Assembly (NCBI GenBank): GCA_026770025.1
Contig: JAMXDE010000008.1
Location: 434,001 to 498,000, forward strand
Direction of reading: 5' to 3'
Source of the DNA: Craspedostauros australis
Lineage: Eukaryota > Bacillariophyta > Bacillariophyceae > Mastogloiales > Achnanthaceae
Length of the DNA: 64,000 nt
Shown: piece by piece, positions 53,148 through 63,195 of the stretch
Position numbering within the stretch: position 1 is the stretch's first letter
Layout of the letters: every line of letters starts with the position of its first letter
The notes under the pieces: generated by a model
Told to the model about the DNA's origin: nothing
The model's database searches: none
What the model saw: only the letters and a program-made list of their open reading frames with translations
Translations under genes and position numbers: made by a program

Positions 53148-54653
53148 TTATTGTCCCCCTTCCTGCAACAGCGGTTCCGCCAAGAGCGATTCCTGATCCG
53201 CGGAGGTTACGGGCTGACCGTTCCCATCGTCGACCTGGTCCTCCGCTTGCCGCTGCGGTGATGCACTTGGTACTCGCCGCTCGCAAGATCGAGGACGCTG
53301 CTGCTCGTATTTGGCCTGCAGGTAGTGCTCCTTCTCCGGCAGTACGTAAAGCATGCAGCTATCAACGACGGTCGTTGCGACGGCCAGCAACCCCAACGCC
53401 GTCGTCAACGTGATCAGGAATTGCAGGAAACGGAACTGATGGAATTCCCCGCCCAACAGCACGGCGATCTTGATACCGTGCGCGCGCAACAACGTCCGGT
53501 GGGACCGATATCGTTCGTAGAAGGGAATCGATTGTTTGTACGACGTCGCCACGAGCTGCGCGACGTAAATATAATGCGGATCCACGCGTCCCGAGTATGG
53601 TTTCTTGTCGTGCCAGTAAATATTGAGCAGAAGGGTCGCCCCCGATTCTCGGTACGTCTTGCAGAATGATGCGTGTGCTGTGCCTCCTGGAATGCAATCA
53701 TCCAGACTGGCGACGCCCGCAGCCTGCAGCAGAACATCCAGACTGAAAAAGTCGAGACCCGCGTAGGTCTTGTTGGGTTCGATGTAACATGGCGCGTTGT
53801 CCGTGGCGCGGTCGCTCGCGTAGTCGACGAAGGAACGATTCCATTGCGATTGCCGTTGGCACAGATCCTGGTTGCTGCTGTACAGGCGTCCCTGGTATGC
53901 CGAGGATTGCGCCGAGCATGCGTATCCGCGATGCGAGTGGGCGTTGCAGATCTTGGATGCCGTGACGGCGTGATCCAACAGCACCGTGAATGCTTCGCTC
54001 TGGGCGATGTAGAAAGTCGTGTCGTCCGCTGTTGCTATTGTCGGATTCGTCGCAGTGGCCGAACTGACAGGCGCTGCATTTGCAGAAGAAGGCGGGCCCC
54101 GCGACGAGCTTTCCGACATGGGCAGCAACGATGTGTCTGCTGCAAGGATACCGGAAGTCCCCGTGCGCTCATCACTGTGTTCGTACGTTCTGGCGCACGT
54201 GCCGTTGGCTGGTATCGGCGCGACGCCGCTCGATGCACCGCACACCAACGTCTCCTCCGTCACGGAACCTCGCGTCAGCACCACCAAGGACGTCTCCGTC
54301 ACGACCTGCGCGTTGATGGCCTCGTAGATCTCACACGGGAACCTATTGCCTCGGAATTCACGATGTGCTTCCTTCGACGACTGGCTGCAGTACGGCAGCC
54401 GCTGCACCGATTCGAAGGCATTGCGACAATCCGCTTCGGCCGGATCGCAGTTGTCGATGGTCGGTTGCTGCAGGGAGAAGCGCACGACGCCGACGACCGG
54501 CGTGGATTCGAGATAGCCGCCCATCAGCCACATCTCGTAGATGGCGACGTACCCGAAGATCGCGGCCAGCAGGAACAGCCGCAGCCATGCCAATCTCGCA
54601 TCCTGGATTTGCACGAATTTGACGGTCTCGTACGTGCCCAAGTAAGTCCACAT
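53148..54653 (-). CDS. P2X receptor-like ATP-gated cation channel
   Basis: 501 residues from the first ATG (MWTYLGTYETVKF); the frame runs 20 codons further from a TTG. The N-terminus carries the family Tyr-x-Thr-x-Lys motif (YETVK) just before transmembrane helix 1 (about 22-47, LAWLRLFLLAAIFGYVAIYE). A large Cys-containing extracellular region of about 360 residues follows. Then comes the characteristic pre-TM2 phrase LLRAHGIKIAVLLGGEFHQF, the counterpart of the KAYGIRF...GKAGKF segment, and helix 2 (about 412-437, LITLTTALGLLAVATTVVDS) followed by CMLYVLPEKEHYLQAKYE. The usual ectodomain Lys pair (KxK) is not obvious; VVRFSL stands there. The C-tail has acidic di-leucine motifs (DQESLL, AEPLL), which could send it to an endosomal or vacuolar membrane. 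Intronless. Confidence 0.82.
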   Translation of the reverse strand: MWTYLGTYETVKFVQIQDARLAWLRLFLLAAIFGYVAIYEMWLMGGYLESTPVVGVVRFSLQQPTIDNCDPAEADCRNAFESVQRLPYCSQSSKEAHREFRGNRFPCEIYEAINAQVVTETSLVVLTRGSVTEETLVCGASSGVAPIPANGTCARTYEHSDERTGTSGILAADTSLLPMSESSSRGPPSSANAAPVSSATATNPTIATADDTTFYIAQSEAFTVLLDHAVTASKICNAHSHRGYACSAQSSAYQGRLYSSNQDLCQRQSQWNRSFVDYASDRATDNAPCYIEPNKTYAGLDFFSLDVLLQAAGVASLDDCIPGGTAHASFCKTYRESGATLLLNIYWHDKKPYSGRVDPHYIYVAQLVATSYKQSIPFYERYRSHRTLLRAHGIKIAVLLGGEFHQFRFLQFLITLTTALGLLAVATTVVDSCMLYVLPEKEHYLQAKYEQQRPRSCERRVPSASPQRQAEDQVDDGNGQPVTSADQESLLAEPLLQEGGQ

Positions 54654-55069
54654 GGCGGCGGTCGGGATGGAAGTGGTGGGAGATGCCGCGCATCCAAGTG
54701 TTGTGTTATACAAACGCGACAGTTTGTACTTGTGGTCTTTGCGAGGCCTCCACGATGGTGCGTCCGAGCCGTACTATACTCGCAGGTCGCAGATGGCAAC
54801 AAGATGAATGTCGAGGATCGTGAATTCCTTCCACGGAAGCCATCAAGCATCTCCCTTGCCACCACGATGTTCTCTTCCACGGTCCACGATTCGCTTCCAA
54901 TCCCGCATTCTCTTTCTTTCGTGATTGGCTTCGCCAAGAAGACGACCATGGGCGAACGCTCACGGGCGCACACTGTTGCCCATTTCCACGCTCATGAATC
55001 GCGCGCATCTCTTGCCATTCATTGAATGCCCGTAGCGATGACGGCAACGGTTTGAGATGCAAGAGGACC
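54654..55069. other. Divergent promoter region
   Basis: About 416 nt between the P2X-like gene and the GT61-like gene. No frame or clear core-promoter element is seen. Confidence 0.5.
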
Positions 55070-58018
55070 ATGGCGGATAGGAGCACTCGGCTGATACGCT
55101 TCAAGAATCCAGCAGCATGGCTTCGATTCCTTTCCGCAGCAATCGTCCTCACGTTGGTGTGCCAGCACCTCACGTTCCGGTTTCAGTCTCAGGAGTGGGA
55201 CTTGCCGCCGATCGCTGCGGCCAATTGGTCTGCGGACATGCCGAGCCACACCATGCGCGTGTGGTCCTCCCTCAAGCATCTGCTGCAAGATCCGCAACGC
55301 AACTTCCATTCGAGCATGCACTGCGTCGGCGACAACTTTCTGCCCAACACTGCGTGGATCCACCGTTCGTGTCACTATCGCGATATGTGCTGGAACTTGC
55401 AAGGCACGTTTCGGCTTGTGCGCAGCCAGCAACATCGCGTTTTGTTGGACGCGCATATGTACATGCGCGTGTCGACGCTGCTGGATGAATCTTACATGGA
55501 CGTATCGTTGATCGGAATGACGAGATCATGGATGCGCAAATCGCCCGGCAAGTACAAATGGAGACCAACGGTTGTGGATGACATCGCCATAGCGGGAATT
55601 CAGCCCACGACGCAATATGTCCTCTCAATCACACGAAATACGACCATGGTTCCCATCGCGTTGCATCCATCCATCATGAGATCTCCGCTCAAACTCTTGA
55701 TGGATGTGCACTTTGCGATCTTCAATTTGCTCACGATGTTTGGGAAATCGACGCAGCATGATAGCGTCATTGTCATCGTTACGAATCCCAGCGAGGTGTG
55801 CGATCCTCCGCAAGGCAACCAAACCATGAGTTTCGATCTGTGTCAACGACGGATGCAATCGCTCTTTCGCATTGCACGATACCATGTCGTTGTGGCGGAT
55901 GACATGCCGACGACGTCGGAGCACAAATCTGACCTGTGGTTGTGCGGTGACGCGTTGGCGGGAATAGGTATGCTGACAGATCATGGCATGGCACCTGCCA
56001 AGAAGAGGACGAGCCGCAATGTTGGTCGCGGTCGGTTGCTCTGGGACTTCTCCCATCATCTTCGCGAGCAGTTCATCCATTTCGATACGGCTCAATCTCA
56101 GAATGAACGTGGTGCGGCAGTGGCCGGCGGTGTACAGGTGACGCAACGAGGCAGTGATGCACAGCACTCAGTCATTTGCACCATCGCTATTGCTCATGTC
56201 GCAGCAGAAACGGACGCAGCAATACGAGCCAGATCAGCAAGGCTTGCACAAATCTACAGCAACATATCATCGCTCGTAGACACTTCGACGCAAGTCTCAC
56301 CCCAACTCGTCGCCATCGAGGATCATGCGACATTCAACCGAACGATCATGAAGACTGCCTCTCAGTCGAACATATGGGTAGCGCATCATGATGACGAAGC
56401 GACGCTGTGGCCCGCCTTCTTTCTGCCCAAGCATGCAATTCTGGTGTTGCTGTACGATCAGCATCCATCACAGAATTGGGCAAAGGCGGAGCTGTGGAAT
56501 CATATCTCTCACTTGCGGATAGTTTGGGTCTCCGTGGCAGAGGCAGAAACAGAACTCGCCGATCTATTGCAACGAACAATGACGGACGACAATAAACGAA
56601 CGACAGACGGCAGTAAACCAGCAACATGGCAATCGATGGACGGAAACAATGGGATTTCGGTTCCCTCAACAAATGATGATACGGCAATCCAACCCATTTC
56701 GCATCTCGTCGCTGATGCCCATTGCATTGGAGAGAATTGGAATTGGGATTCCAGGAACTATCGATCTTGTCACATGCGCAACCTCTGTTTGGATACTTCC
56801 AAAACGCCTGCCGAATTCGTCACGTTCGTGCCGCAAACACAGACGACTGCGGGCGGCCCACGTGCAACTGACGCTGTGATGGCTGCGTCAGAAGTCAACG
56901 TAATGATCGGCCATTCCGTTCGACTTGCTGAAGGTGGACCTTGGTCTCCAACCGTACGCACACTTCCCCTCACGGATCTCCAGCAAGATGGCAACGCGAT
57001 CGTCCTGTCACCAGATATCGTCATGATTCCCATTTACACGCAACAGCCAAACATCAACAATCCGGGTCATCTGATGTGGGACTACTTGCTCGCTATCTAC
57101 AACCTTGTGACGATGTTCCACTTGGACGATCGATCCAATTCGTCTCAGATCTTGTTGGTCAACACCGACCCAACGTGCGTGGAAACAGCCAACAATACAT
57201 GCCACAGCATGGTCACGAAGTTCCTCGCTCTTTTGGGCGTTGCGCCGGAGCAATTCATCAACGCGCACGATGACAGTATCCAGCGAGCCATGGCACGATG
57301 GACTCATGGCAACGCACAAGGCAGGGCGTGGCCATCGATCGTGTGCTCGCAACGAGCCATGGCAGGAATTGGGATGTTGACGGATCATGGATTCAAGAAG
57401 CACGGGCAGCTCATCGAAGACTATCGCATCGTGCACAACGTCGGCAGGGCATCAACGATCTGGGAATTCCGGCGATTTGCGTTGCAGCGAATGAGCATTC
57501 CCTCCACCGCAACGACCGCAGCAGCAGCGGTGACGAAAAGCGCCGATAGAGTTGGCCATACGACAGTCATCACCTTCTCCATCCTCTCATCCAACAATTC
57601 TGATCGCCGGCGTGATTTCGCCAAGCACATCGAATGTCTGCAACGTCACGTTGATGAATCTACCATGAAGGATCACAAACGAGTACATCTCCAAACCGTG
57701 GAGATGCACAAGCTGCCGCTGCGGGAGCAGCTTGAGAGCATCCAACAATCCCACATCTTCATCACCGTCATGGGCGGCTCGGCCTCGATCGCCACCTTCT
57801 TGAATCGCGATTGCTCGTTGGTGATCTTCTTCGCGGATGCATCGGACGTTGTGAAAGGCAAGGACCACATGCCGACGATGATGGACTACGACCTTTGGAA
57901 CAACGCGGCGCATTTGCGCGTCCATTGGCTGCCGCTGCAGCATTCAGAGGAAGCGAGCGAATTGGACATGTTCGTTGCGCTGATCGATCTGGAATTGCAA
58001 CGGTTCGTGGGGGTTTGA
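55070..58018 (+). CDS. Double-domain GT61-type (DUF563) glycosyltransferase
   Basis: 982 residues from the ATG giving MADRSTRLIRF; the frame opens at a TTG 48 nt upstream. A type II membrane anchor lies at about 17-36 (LRFLSAAIVLTLVCQHLTF). Two homologous halves follow. Half 1 begins HCVGDNFLPN (about 83) and half 2 begins HCIGENWNWD (about 551). Each has a Cys-rich start (RSCHYRDMC / RSCHMRNLC), a FAIFNLLTMF / LLAIYNLVTMF motif, AGIGMLTDHG and NVGRGRLLWDF / NVGRASTIWEF. Only half 2 has the intact nucleotide-sugar-type loop VMGGSASIATF with HMPTMMDYDLW. Half 1 has AHHDDEATLWPAF there, so it may be non-catalytic. GT61 enzymes add xylose, arabinose or GlcNAc-type sugars in the Golgi or ER. The 3' end faces the sulfotransferase gene 170 nt away. 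Confidence 0.83.
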   Translation: MADRSTRLIRFKNPAAWLRFLSAAIVLTLVCQHLTFRFQSQEWDLPPIAAANWSADMPSHTMRVWSSLKHLLQDPQRNFHSSMHCVGDNFLPNTAWIHRSCHYRDMCWNLQGTFRLVRSQQHRVLLDAHMYMRVSTLLDESYMDVSLIGMTRSWMRKSPGKYKWRPTVVDDIAIAGIQPTTQYVLSITRNTTMVPIALHPSIMRSPLKLLMDVHFAIFNLLTMFGKSTQHDSVIVIVTNPSEVCDPPQGNQTMSFDLCQRRMQSLFRIARYHVVVADDMPTTSEHKSDLWLCGDALAGIGMLTDHGMAPAKKRTSRNVGRGRLLWDFSHHLREQFIHFDTAQSQNERGAAVAGGVQVTQRGSDAQHSVICTIAIAHVAAETDAAIRARSARLAQIYSNISSLVDTSTQVSPQLVAIEDHATFNRTIMKTASQSNIWVAHHDDEATLWPAFFLPKHAILVLLYDQHPSQNWAKAELWNHISHLRIVWVSVAEAETELADLLQRTMTDDNKRTTDGSKPATWQSMDGNNGISVPSTNDDTAIQPISHLVADAHCIGENWNWDSRNYRSCHMRNLCLDTSKTPAEFVTFVPQTQTTAGGPRATDAVMAASEVNVMIGHSVRLAEGGPWSPTVRTLPLTDLQQDGNAIVLSPDIVMIPIYTQQPNINNPGHLMWDYLLAIYNLVTMFHLDDRSNSSQILLVNTDPTCVETANNTCHSMVTKFLALLGVAPEQFINAHDDSIQRAMARWTHGNAQGRAWPSIVCSQRAMAGIGMLTDHGFKKHGQLIEDYRIVHNVGRASTIWEFRRFALQRMSIPSTATTAAAAVTKSADRVGHTTVITFSILSSNNSDRRRDFAKHIECLQRHVDESTMKDHKRVHLQTVEMHKLPLREQLESIQQSHIFITVMGGSASIATFLNRDCSLVIFFADASDVVKGKDHMPTMMDYDLWNNAAHLRVHWLPLQHSEEASELDMFVALIDLELQRFVGV

Positions 58019-58188
58019 GTAAGAAGTTGGGCGTGTGCTTGTGCTTTCGGCAGTTGTTCTGAATGTAATCAAATAGAATACCATGACAGAAATACACAAT
58101 TTAAAGCAAGCATAACAATCTCTTCTCCTTTACTCCACTTTCTTATATTCTATTGGGCTGCTCTATCACATCAGTGTACTCTATCGTG

Positions 58189-59796
58189 TCACTGTCCCGC
58201 CGGATGGATCGTGAAATCCTCCCATGTGTCTCCTCTCCATTGGAATGGATTTGCGCTGAGCTGTTCCTTCAGCTTCTCGTCGTACGGACGAAACAGCTCC
58301 TTCAATTCCCGCTGCAATTCAGCGCCCAATTCACCCGCGTAGCTGCCTTCCACTTTCGCAGAGTTGATGGACTGCGAGTACTCATCGAGGCCGATGCGCG
58401 AAATGTTCAGAAAGTCTTGCACCATCCCGCAAGTGGCATGCGGTCTCATCTTCAAATCCATCGACGGCACGACCATGAAATCGGTGAGTGGCTTGCCGTA
58501 GCGTCGAAAGACCGATAGATAATGATGAACCTGAATGGCATACAATCCCCAACCGATCGGCGAATTCAACCCTTGATGAATATACGCGCGCCATGCCTCA
58601 TGTTGTGCCTGCGATGCGAAGAATGCGTCGAAATCGACGACGCTCCAATCCTGCAACACGCCCGTTTCTCGCAGCGCCGCAATATCGTTGCGAATGTACT
58701 GCTGCAAGGTGGGCAACGGTTTGCCGTGCTCGTTGACGACAGGCGTCGCGGCACGATGAAAACGTTGCTTCATGTCGTAATTGGAGCGTGCGCGTTCGAT
58801 GGGATCGCGCAGGAGGAGCAGGATCTTGGCGCATGGCGCGATGCACATGAGGCGCTGCGGTAATCGGTTGCTTTGGACGACGTAGTTGGGTGTGAAATCG
58901 AGCAAGATGCGGTTGTCTGGTTGTTGCTGTTGTGATTTTTGTCGCCTTGTCTGCGCGGAATGCGTGCGGTGCTTTGGCCCGTAAGCTGCATGGGTCAATG
59001 CTGTCGAATAGGCTTGTCGAATTTCCAGCTGATGCATGCGGGATGATGACTGCGACTTGACGCCATCGACAATCCCCGGCCTATCCGCCGCCTTGGCCTG
59101 CGACAGCAACCGAGCGTCGATGTATTCATCCAAAAAGTAGAGCTCCTTCTTGGAACTGGCGACTTTGGGGTGCTGCTGTAGGTATGAAAATAGAGCCGTC
59201 GTACCGCCCTTCTGAACGCCGATCAAGATCGCATTTGGCGACGCCAGCCGTGATGCTTGCGGTGCTTGTAGCTGACCCGTTGCAGCAGCAGCAATTTCCC
59301 GTTCGGATACCAGCCGACCATCCTTCTCTTGCGTCCAACACTGCGCTGTATCGATGATGTCCCATTGACGCCGTGGAATGCGCTTCATGCGCTGGATCAT
59401 ACCGAACTCTCTGGCATGCTTGACTGCATCGCCCAACCGCCCGACCGTGAAGCTATTCCCAGTGACGGGACATTGAAATGTCGTCCCGTTGTGACGTTCG
59501 TATGGAACGGGCGTAGCTTGCTTCATCTGCCGCAGTATCGCGTCGGCATGATTGACGGAGCGCTGCGATGGTGCGGCGTGAAAACCAGCCATCTGCACGG
59601 CATCATAAAGCACGTGCTGGTGCATCCACACGTAATTGACGACGGCACCGAGCAGAAGCACGATGCAGATCGTCGTCCACAGCACGCATCTCTTGATCGT
59701 CGCGATCGATACCATGCGGCGATCGTTGTGCGAGTATTTGCTGTAGTGCTGCCGACGGATGGGTTGGCGTCGACGCACGCGTGCGGAATTCGCCAT
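58189..59796 (-). CDS. Golgi-type membrane sulfotransferase (second)
   Basis: 535 residues from the ATG giving MANSARVRRRQP; four further codons begin at TTG. A basic cytosolic tail is followed by a membrane anchor at about 37-58 (CVLWTTICIVLLLGAVVNYV). The catalytic domain has a canonical PAPS 5'-phosphosulfate loop (IGVQKGGTTALFSYL, about 190-203) with the catalytic Lys, and a 3'-phosphate site (KILLLLRDPIERARSNYDMK, about 320-340) with Arg and Ser in place. The acceptor-facing phrase ILLDFTPNYV is also typical. This resembles heparan/chondroitin-type sugar sulfotransferases, and its residues are better preserved than in the protein at 9014-10747. A Gln-rich insert (QTRRQKSQQQQPDN) lies between the two motifs. 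It is convergent with the GT61-type gene, which may act in the same glycan pathway. Confidence 0.9.
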   Translation of the reverse strand: MANSARVRRRQPIRRQHYSKYSHNDRRMVSIATIKRCVLWTTICIVLLLGAVVNYVWMHQHVLYDAVQMAGFHAAPSQRSVNHADAILRQMKQATPVPYERHNGTTFQCPVTGNSFTVGRLGDAVKHAREFGMIQRMKRIPRRQWDIIDTAQCWTQEKDGRLVSEREIAAAATGQLQAPQASRLASPNAILIGVQKGGTTALFSYLQQHPKVASSKKELYFLDEYIDARLLSQAKAADRPGIVDGVKSQSSSRMHQLEIRQAYSTALTHAAYGPKHRTHSAQTRRQKSQQQQPDNRILLDFTPNYVVQSNRLPQRLMCIAPCAKILLLLRDPIERARSNYDMKQRFHRAATPVVNEHGKPLPTLQQYIRNDIAALRETGVLQDWSVVDFDAFFASQAQHEAWRAYIHQGLNSPIGWGLYAIQVHHYLSVFRRYGKPLTDFMVVPSMDLKMRPHATCGMVQDFLNISRIGLDEYSQSINSAKVEGSYAGELGAELQRELKELFRPYDEKLKEQLSANPFQWRGDTWEDFTIHPAGQ

Positions 59797-60923
59797 TGTG
59801 CTTGACAATGCGATGAATCAAGATCCTTCCAGCGCAATCTTCGTAATCGTGCTGGTGGGAGCCTGTCTCATGTCTGCTCCTGGCGGTTTGCGGTGTTGTA
59901 GGTCGTATGATTCGATGCTGATGTGTGTGCAAACGAATGTGGGGACGCTTGCGCAGAGCAGGAACGCACCGTGTATGAAGAACATCAACATCGTGACAAT
60001 CTCCACGATCAGCGTTTCGCGCCATTTTTCTTGTTCTCAAACAGAAATGCTCACTTTCGACTGGTACGAATAAGGCCGAATTCGGAAAAGGCAGAAACAC
60101 GCGCCGGACCCACTTGAGCAACAGGAGCTCCACTCCATCCTGGGGCGCCGGCACCATGCGGGGCTTTCAACCATACCACTCATAAACTTGATATAAATTC
60201 TATGAGAAACCTGGTGGACGCCGATTTGCGTTTAGGTCTGCGGTGTCTTGGTGTCTTGGCTGGTATCGCCAAAATCAGGACCGTCGGTGCAATATAGATT
60301 GAATTCTGATGCTTGCGAGCTGGAAGGTGCTGCAAAGGAGAGACCTCAAGACACACAGAAAACGATGCTATCCAGTGTTAGTGGCTGTTGTTCTTGCTGA
60401 TCCAAGATGTAGTCCTCGACGTTGTGTTCTTCTGCTCTGAAAGGATCCTTTTGCTGACACAAGCACACGCACGAAGCCACTCTAGACTGGCGTCGCGTAG
60501 GAGTCACCGCACAAGACCGGATGACGTCGCCGGTTGACTGCCAGGCGCTGCGACCCGGATGATCCAAAATCTCGGTTCCCAAAAAAAACACTCGGGATTT
60601 CTGGAAACCACAAGCAAACAGAGGCAAACAGAGGCAAACACGAAGATACTTGCGCACAAAAAGAGAAAGAGAGGACCATCCGAACAAAACCTCAAAACAC
60701 AATACACACCACTCAAACACATACTCGAGCACATCAACAACAGACATCGAATTGGCGCTCATACTCATCACACAGTCCATGGTACTCATAATACCATAAT
60801 ACCAACCAGTGCAGCCACCACCATCGATACCTCTGCCATAGATAGCTCAGACTCCACACTTCCTCGACAGCCAATCCAACGCCATTCGTCCAACAACCAT
60901 CGACAATTGACCATCCTCTCAAC
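59797..60923. other. Divergent intergenic region
   Basis: No gene is seen. It has a short tandem repeat AGGCAAACAG at about 60611-60640 and an ATAATACCATAATACCA motif at about 60787-60802, some 130 nt upstream of the ankyrin gene's start. Confidence 0.5.
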
Positions 60924-61763
60924 ATGCCGAATGTCACAGACCAACAACTCCTTGATGCTGCCAGTGCAGGTGACTTGTTGGTGTTGAAGGAATGGAAGAA
61001 ACAGAACAAGACACAGAAGGAAGGAGTCGATGTCAACAAGGTTACAGGCTGGTATGACAACACTTCCCTTCATGAGGCATGCGACAACGGCCACCTGGAG
61101 TGTGTCAAGTACCTCATCGAATCATGTGAGGCGAACGTCAGGTGTAAAGCCTGCTTTGGTTTCACTCCCCTTCATAACGCATACAGAGGTGGCCACCTGG
61201 AGTGTGTGAAGTACCTCATCGAATCATGTGGGGCGAACATCACGTGTAAATACTACGATGGTTTCACTCCCCTTCATTGGGCATGCCGCAACGGCAAGCT
61301 GGAGTGTGTGAAGTACCTCATCAAATCATGTGGGGCTGACATTAGGTGTAAAGACTACCGTGGTCTCACTCCCCTTCATTGGGCATACTTCGGTGGCCAC
61401 CTGGAGTGTGTGAAGTACTTCGTCAAATCATGTGGGGCTGACATCAACTGCCAAAACGACTATGGTTCCACTCCCCTTCATGTAGCATGCTGCAATAGCC
61501 ACCTGGAGTGTGTGAAGTACCTCATCGAAGCATGTGGGGTTGATATCAACTGCAAAAGCAACAATGGTGACACTCCCCTTCATTCGGCATGCAGCTATGG
61601 TGGGCTGGAGTGTGTGAAGTACCTCATCGAATCAGCCAATGCTGATACCGACATCCAAAACAACGACAACGAAACACCCCTCGATTTGATCAACGGAAAG
61701 CATTCCACCAAAATCAGGAGATTGATCATGAGACGTCCCAGTCACCGCAGCCCACAACTGTAA
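60924..61763 (+). CDS. Ankyrin-repeat protein
   Basis: 279 residues from ATG (MPNVTDQQLLDAAS). After about 50 residues there are seven consecutive ankyrin repeats of 34 residues (102 nt), consensus TPLHxACxxGHLECVKYLI followed by ESCGADIxCK, each giving a helix-turn-helix and hairpin for protein binding. The repeats are very similar at DNA level (GGAGTGTGTGAAGTACCTCA recurs), which points to recent expansion or gene conversion. The last unit is degenerate (NNDNETPLDLINGKHSTK). It ends at TAA (RRPSHRSPQL*). Sequence downstream of the stop is Gln/Glu coiled-coil-like and then BTB/BACK-like, so this may be the shortened remnant of a longer ANK-BTB protein. Confidence 0.8.
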   Translation: MPNVTDQQLLDAASAGDLLVLKEWKKQNKTQKEGVDVNKVTGWYDNTSLHEACDNGHLECVKYLIESCEANVRCKACFGFTPLHNAYRGGHLECVKYLIESCGANITCKYYDGFTPLHWACRNGKLECVKYLIKSCGADIRCKDYRGLTPLHWAYFGGHLECVKYFVKSCGADINCQNDYGSTPLHVACCNSHLECVKYLIEACGVDINCKSNNGDTPLHSACSYGGLECVKYLIESANADTDIQNNDNETPLDLINGKHSTKIRRLIMRRPSHRSPQL

Positions 61764-63195
61764 CAACGCTTACAACAAAACGAGCAAGAGAATGAACAAC
61801 CACAAGAACAGTTGTATCAACAGGTTGAAGCTGAAGGAACCAGAGAATGAACAACTGCAACAACAGTTGAGACAGCAGTTGAAGTGGAAGAAGAAAGAGA
61901 ATGCACACAAACACATCGGCCACAAGAGGACCAACAGCAGCATTGGAGAAGACTGGCTTTGATCCTTCCAAACCGAGAACAGGGCAGGCCCATCTTCTTG
62001 TGTGGACAGGGCGAGGAGCAGCAACCAATCAAGGCAAACGCCGAAGTCCTCATGATCACCGTCCCATCCATTGAGACACTGATCGACGAAGAAATTCAAC
62101 ATCAGCACGTGAAGGATGGCACCAAAGACAGCGTGGCCCCTATGTAAGTAACTGTCTCTCTTCCCAACCTTCAACCAAAACACATCCAATACACTTACAA
62201 CAGCTGATCCTTGTTTCCAACGAGTTTAGCTTCTGGCACCTCAAGCTTGCTCTTGAAGCAGAGTCGGTTCGCAAACATCTCACAGAGGACACCATGATAG
62301 ATGCATTGTTATTCCCCCATCAACACAACTGCTTGGTGTTGAAGGATGCAGCAATGAGAATGGCATCTGAATATGAAGAAGATATGTTCACTCATCCAGA
62401 TTTCAGTAATAGAGCCCAAACGTAATGGCTGTTGTCTTGTTGGCTGTTCTTTAGCTGTAGGCAGAGGCTTGACTGGCAAGCGGTCCGAACGTGAGTCTTC
62501 TGTTCCACAAGTAGTCAATTGAGAATACTGGTAGATGGTGAAGAAACGTGCGGATTATGAGATTAGTGCTATGGTTCTTCTCTTCGAGGGGAATCTCCTG
62601 TGATGTCCTGTATGACAATGCGTGTGGGTTGTGTAGCCCAAGTACCGTGGGTCGAGATCCGTCGTCTGGGTTCTGTGAGAGACAATGGGCGATGATGCTC
62701 GTTGTTGTGGCTTTGGTTCCATGTGTCGGCGTTTTGGCGATGGTGGGTGTCAGAAGCTTGATTATCGGAACCCCATTGGTTCCCTGACACGAATTCCGAA
62801 GATCCGCTTCAATGTTCTGGATCTGTCTCCAAACGTGGGGTTCAGCGAAGTGTCTGTTCGACCTACTGGAATGCTGACAAGTCGGATGATTCGTAGTCTC
62901 TCTCACTAAGGTGGTTACTAGTTTAGCTATATTATTCAGCAAGCTGATTCCACACCGTCAATTGATGATGGAGATCAAGGTGCTTCGCAGTGGGGGAGTG
63001 GAGAGTGATGGAGTTGATGGTGAGTACAGTCATATGTCCATGATGGACCTGTACAAGGTTATGGATCAGGATGAGGGTACAGCACAAGTGGATTCATACA
63101 TGGATCGGGTGACATTGGTGGACTTCGTGCGCTCTATGAGAACCAATGGATCCAACGTGATTGAGGCGGACGGAACTGCTGAGGAAGAGGAGTGA
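61764..63195 (+). pseudogene. Decayed BTB/BACK-like coding sequence downstream of the ankyrin gene
   Basis: Pieces of protein-like sequence in changing frames. First come heptad-like repeats (NEQENEQPQEQLYQQ and ENEQLQQQLRQQLKWKK, about 61767-61880). Next is a BTB-like patch at 61884-62147 (IKANAEVLMITVPSIETLID). A GTAAGT donor at 62144 and a TTACAACAG acceptor near 62203 follow. Then there is a BACK-like segment (FWHLKLALEAES, LTEDTMIDALLFPHQHNCLV, LKDAAMRMASEYEED) ending in TAA near 62424. Finally a short frame at 62911-63195 (SMMDLYKVMDQDEGTAQVDS) resembles C-terminal repeats of ankyrin-BTB proteins. The frames do not join in one phase with the sites I can see, so it is probably inactive, or has introns I cannot place. 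Confidence 0.4.

Noticed and set aside
53673..55025. 450-codon plus-strand frame
   Set aside because: Antisense of the P2X-like gene; Arg/Val/Asp-rich shadow without domains.
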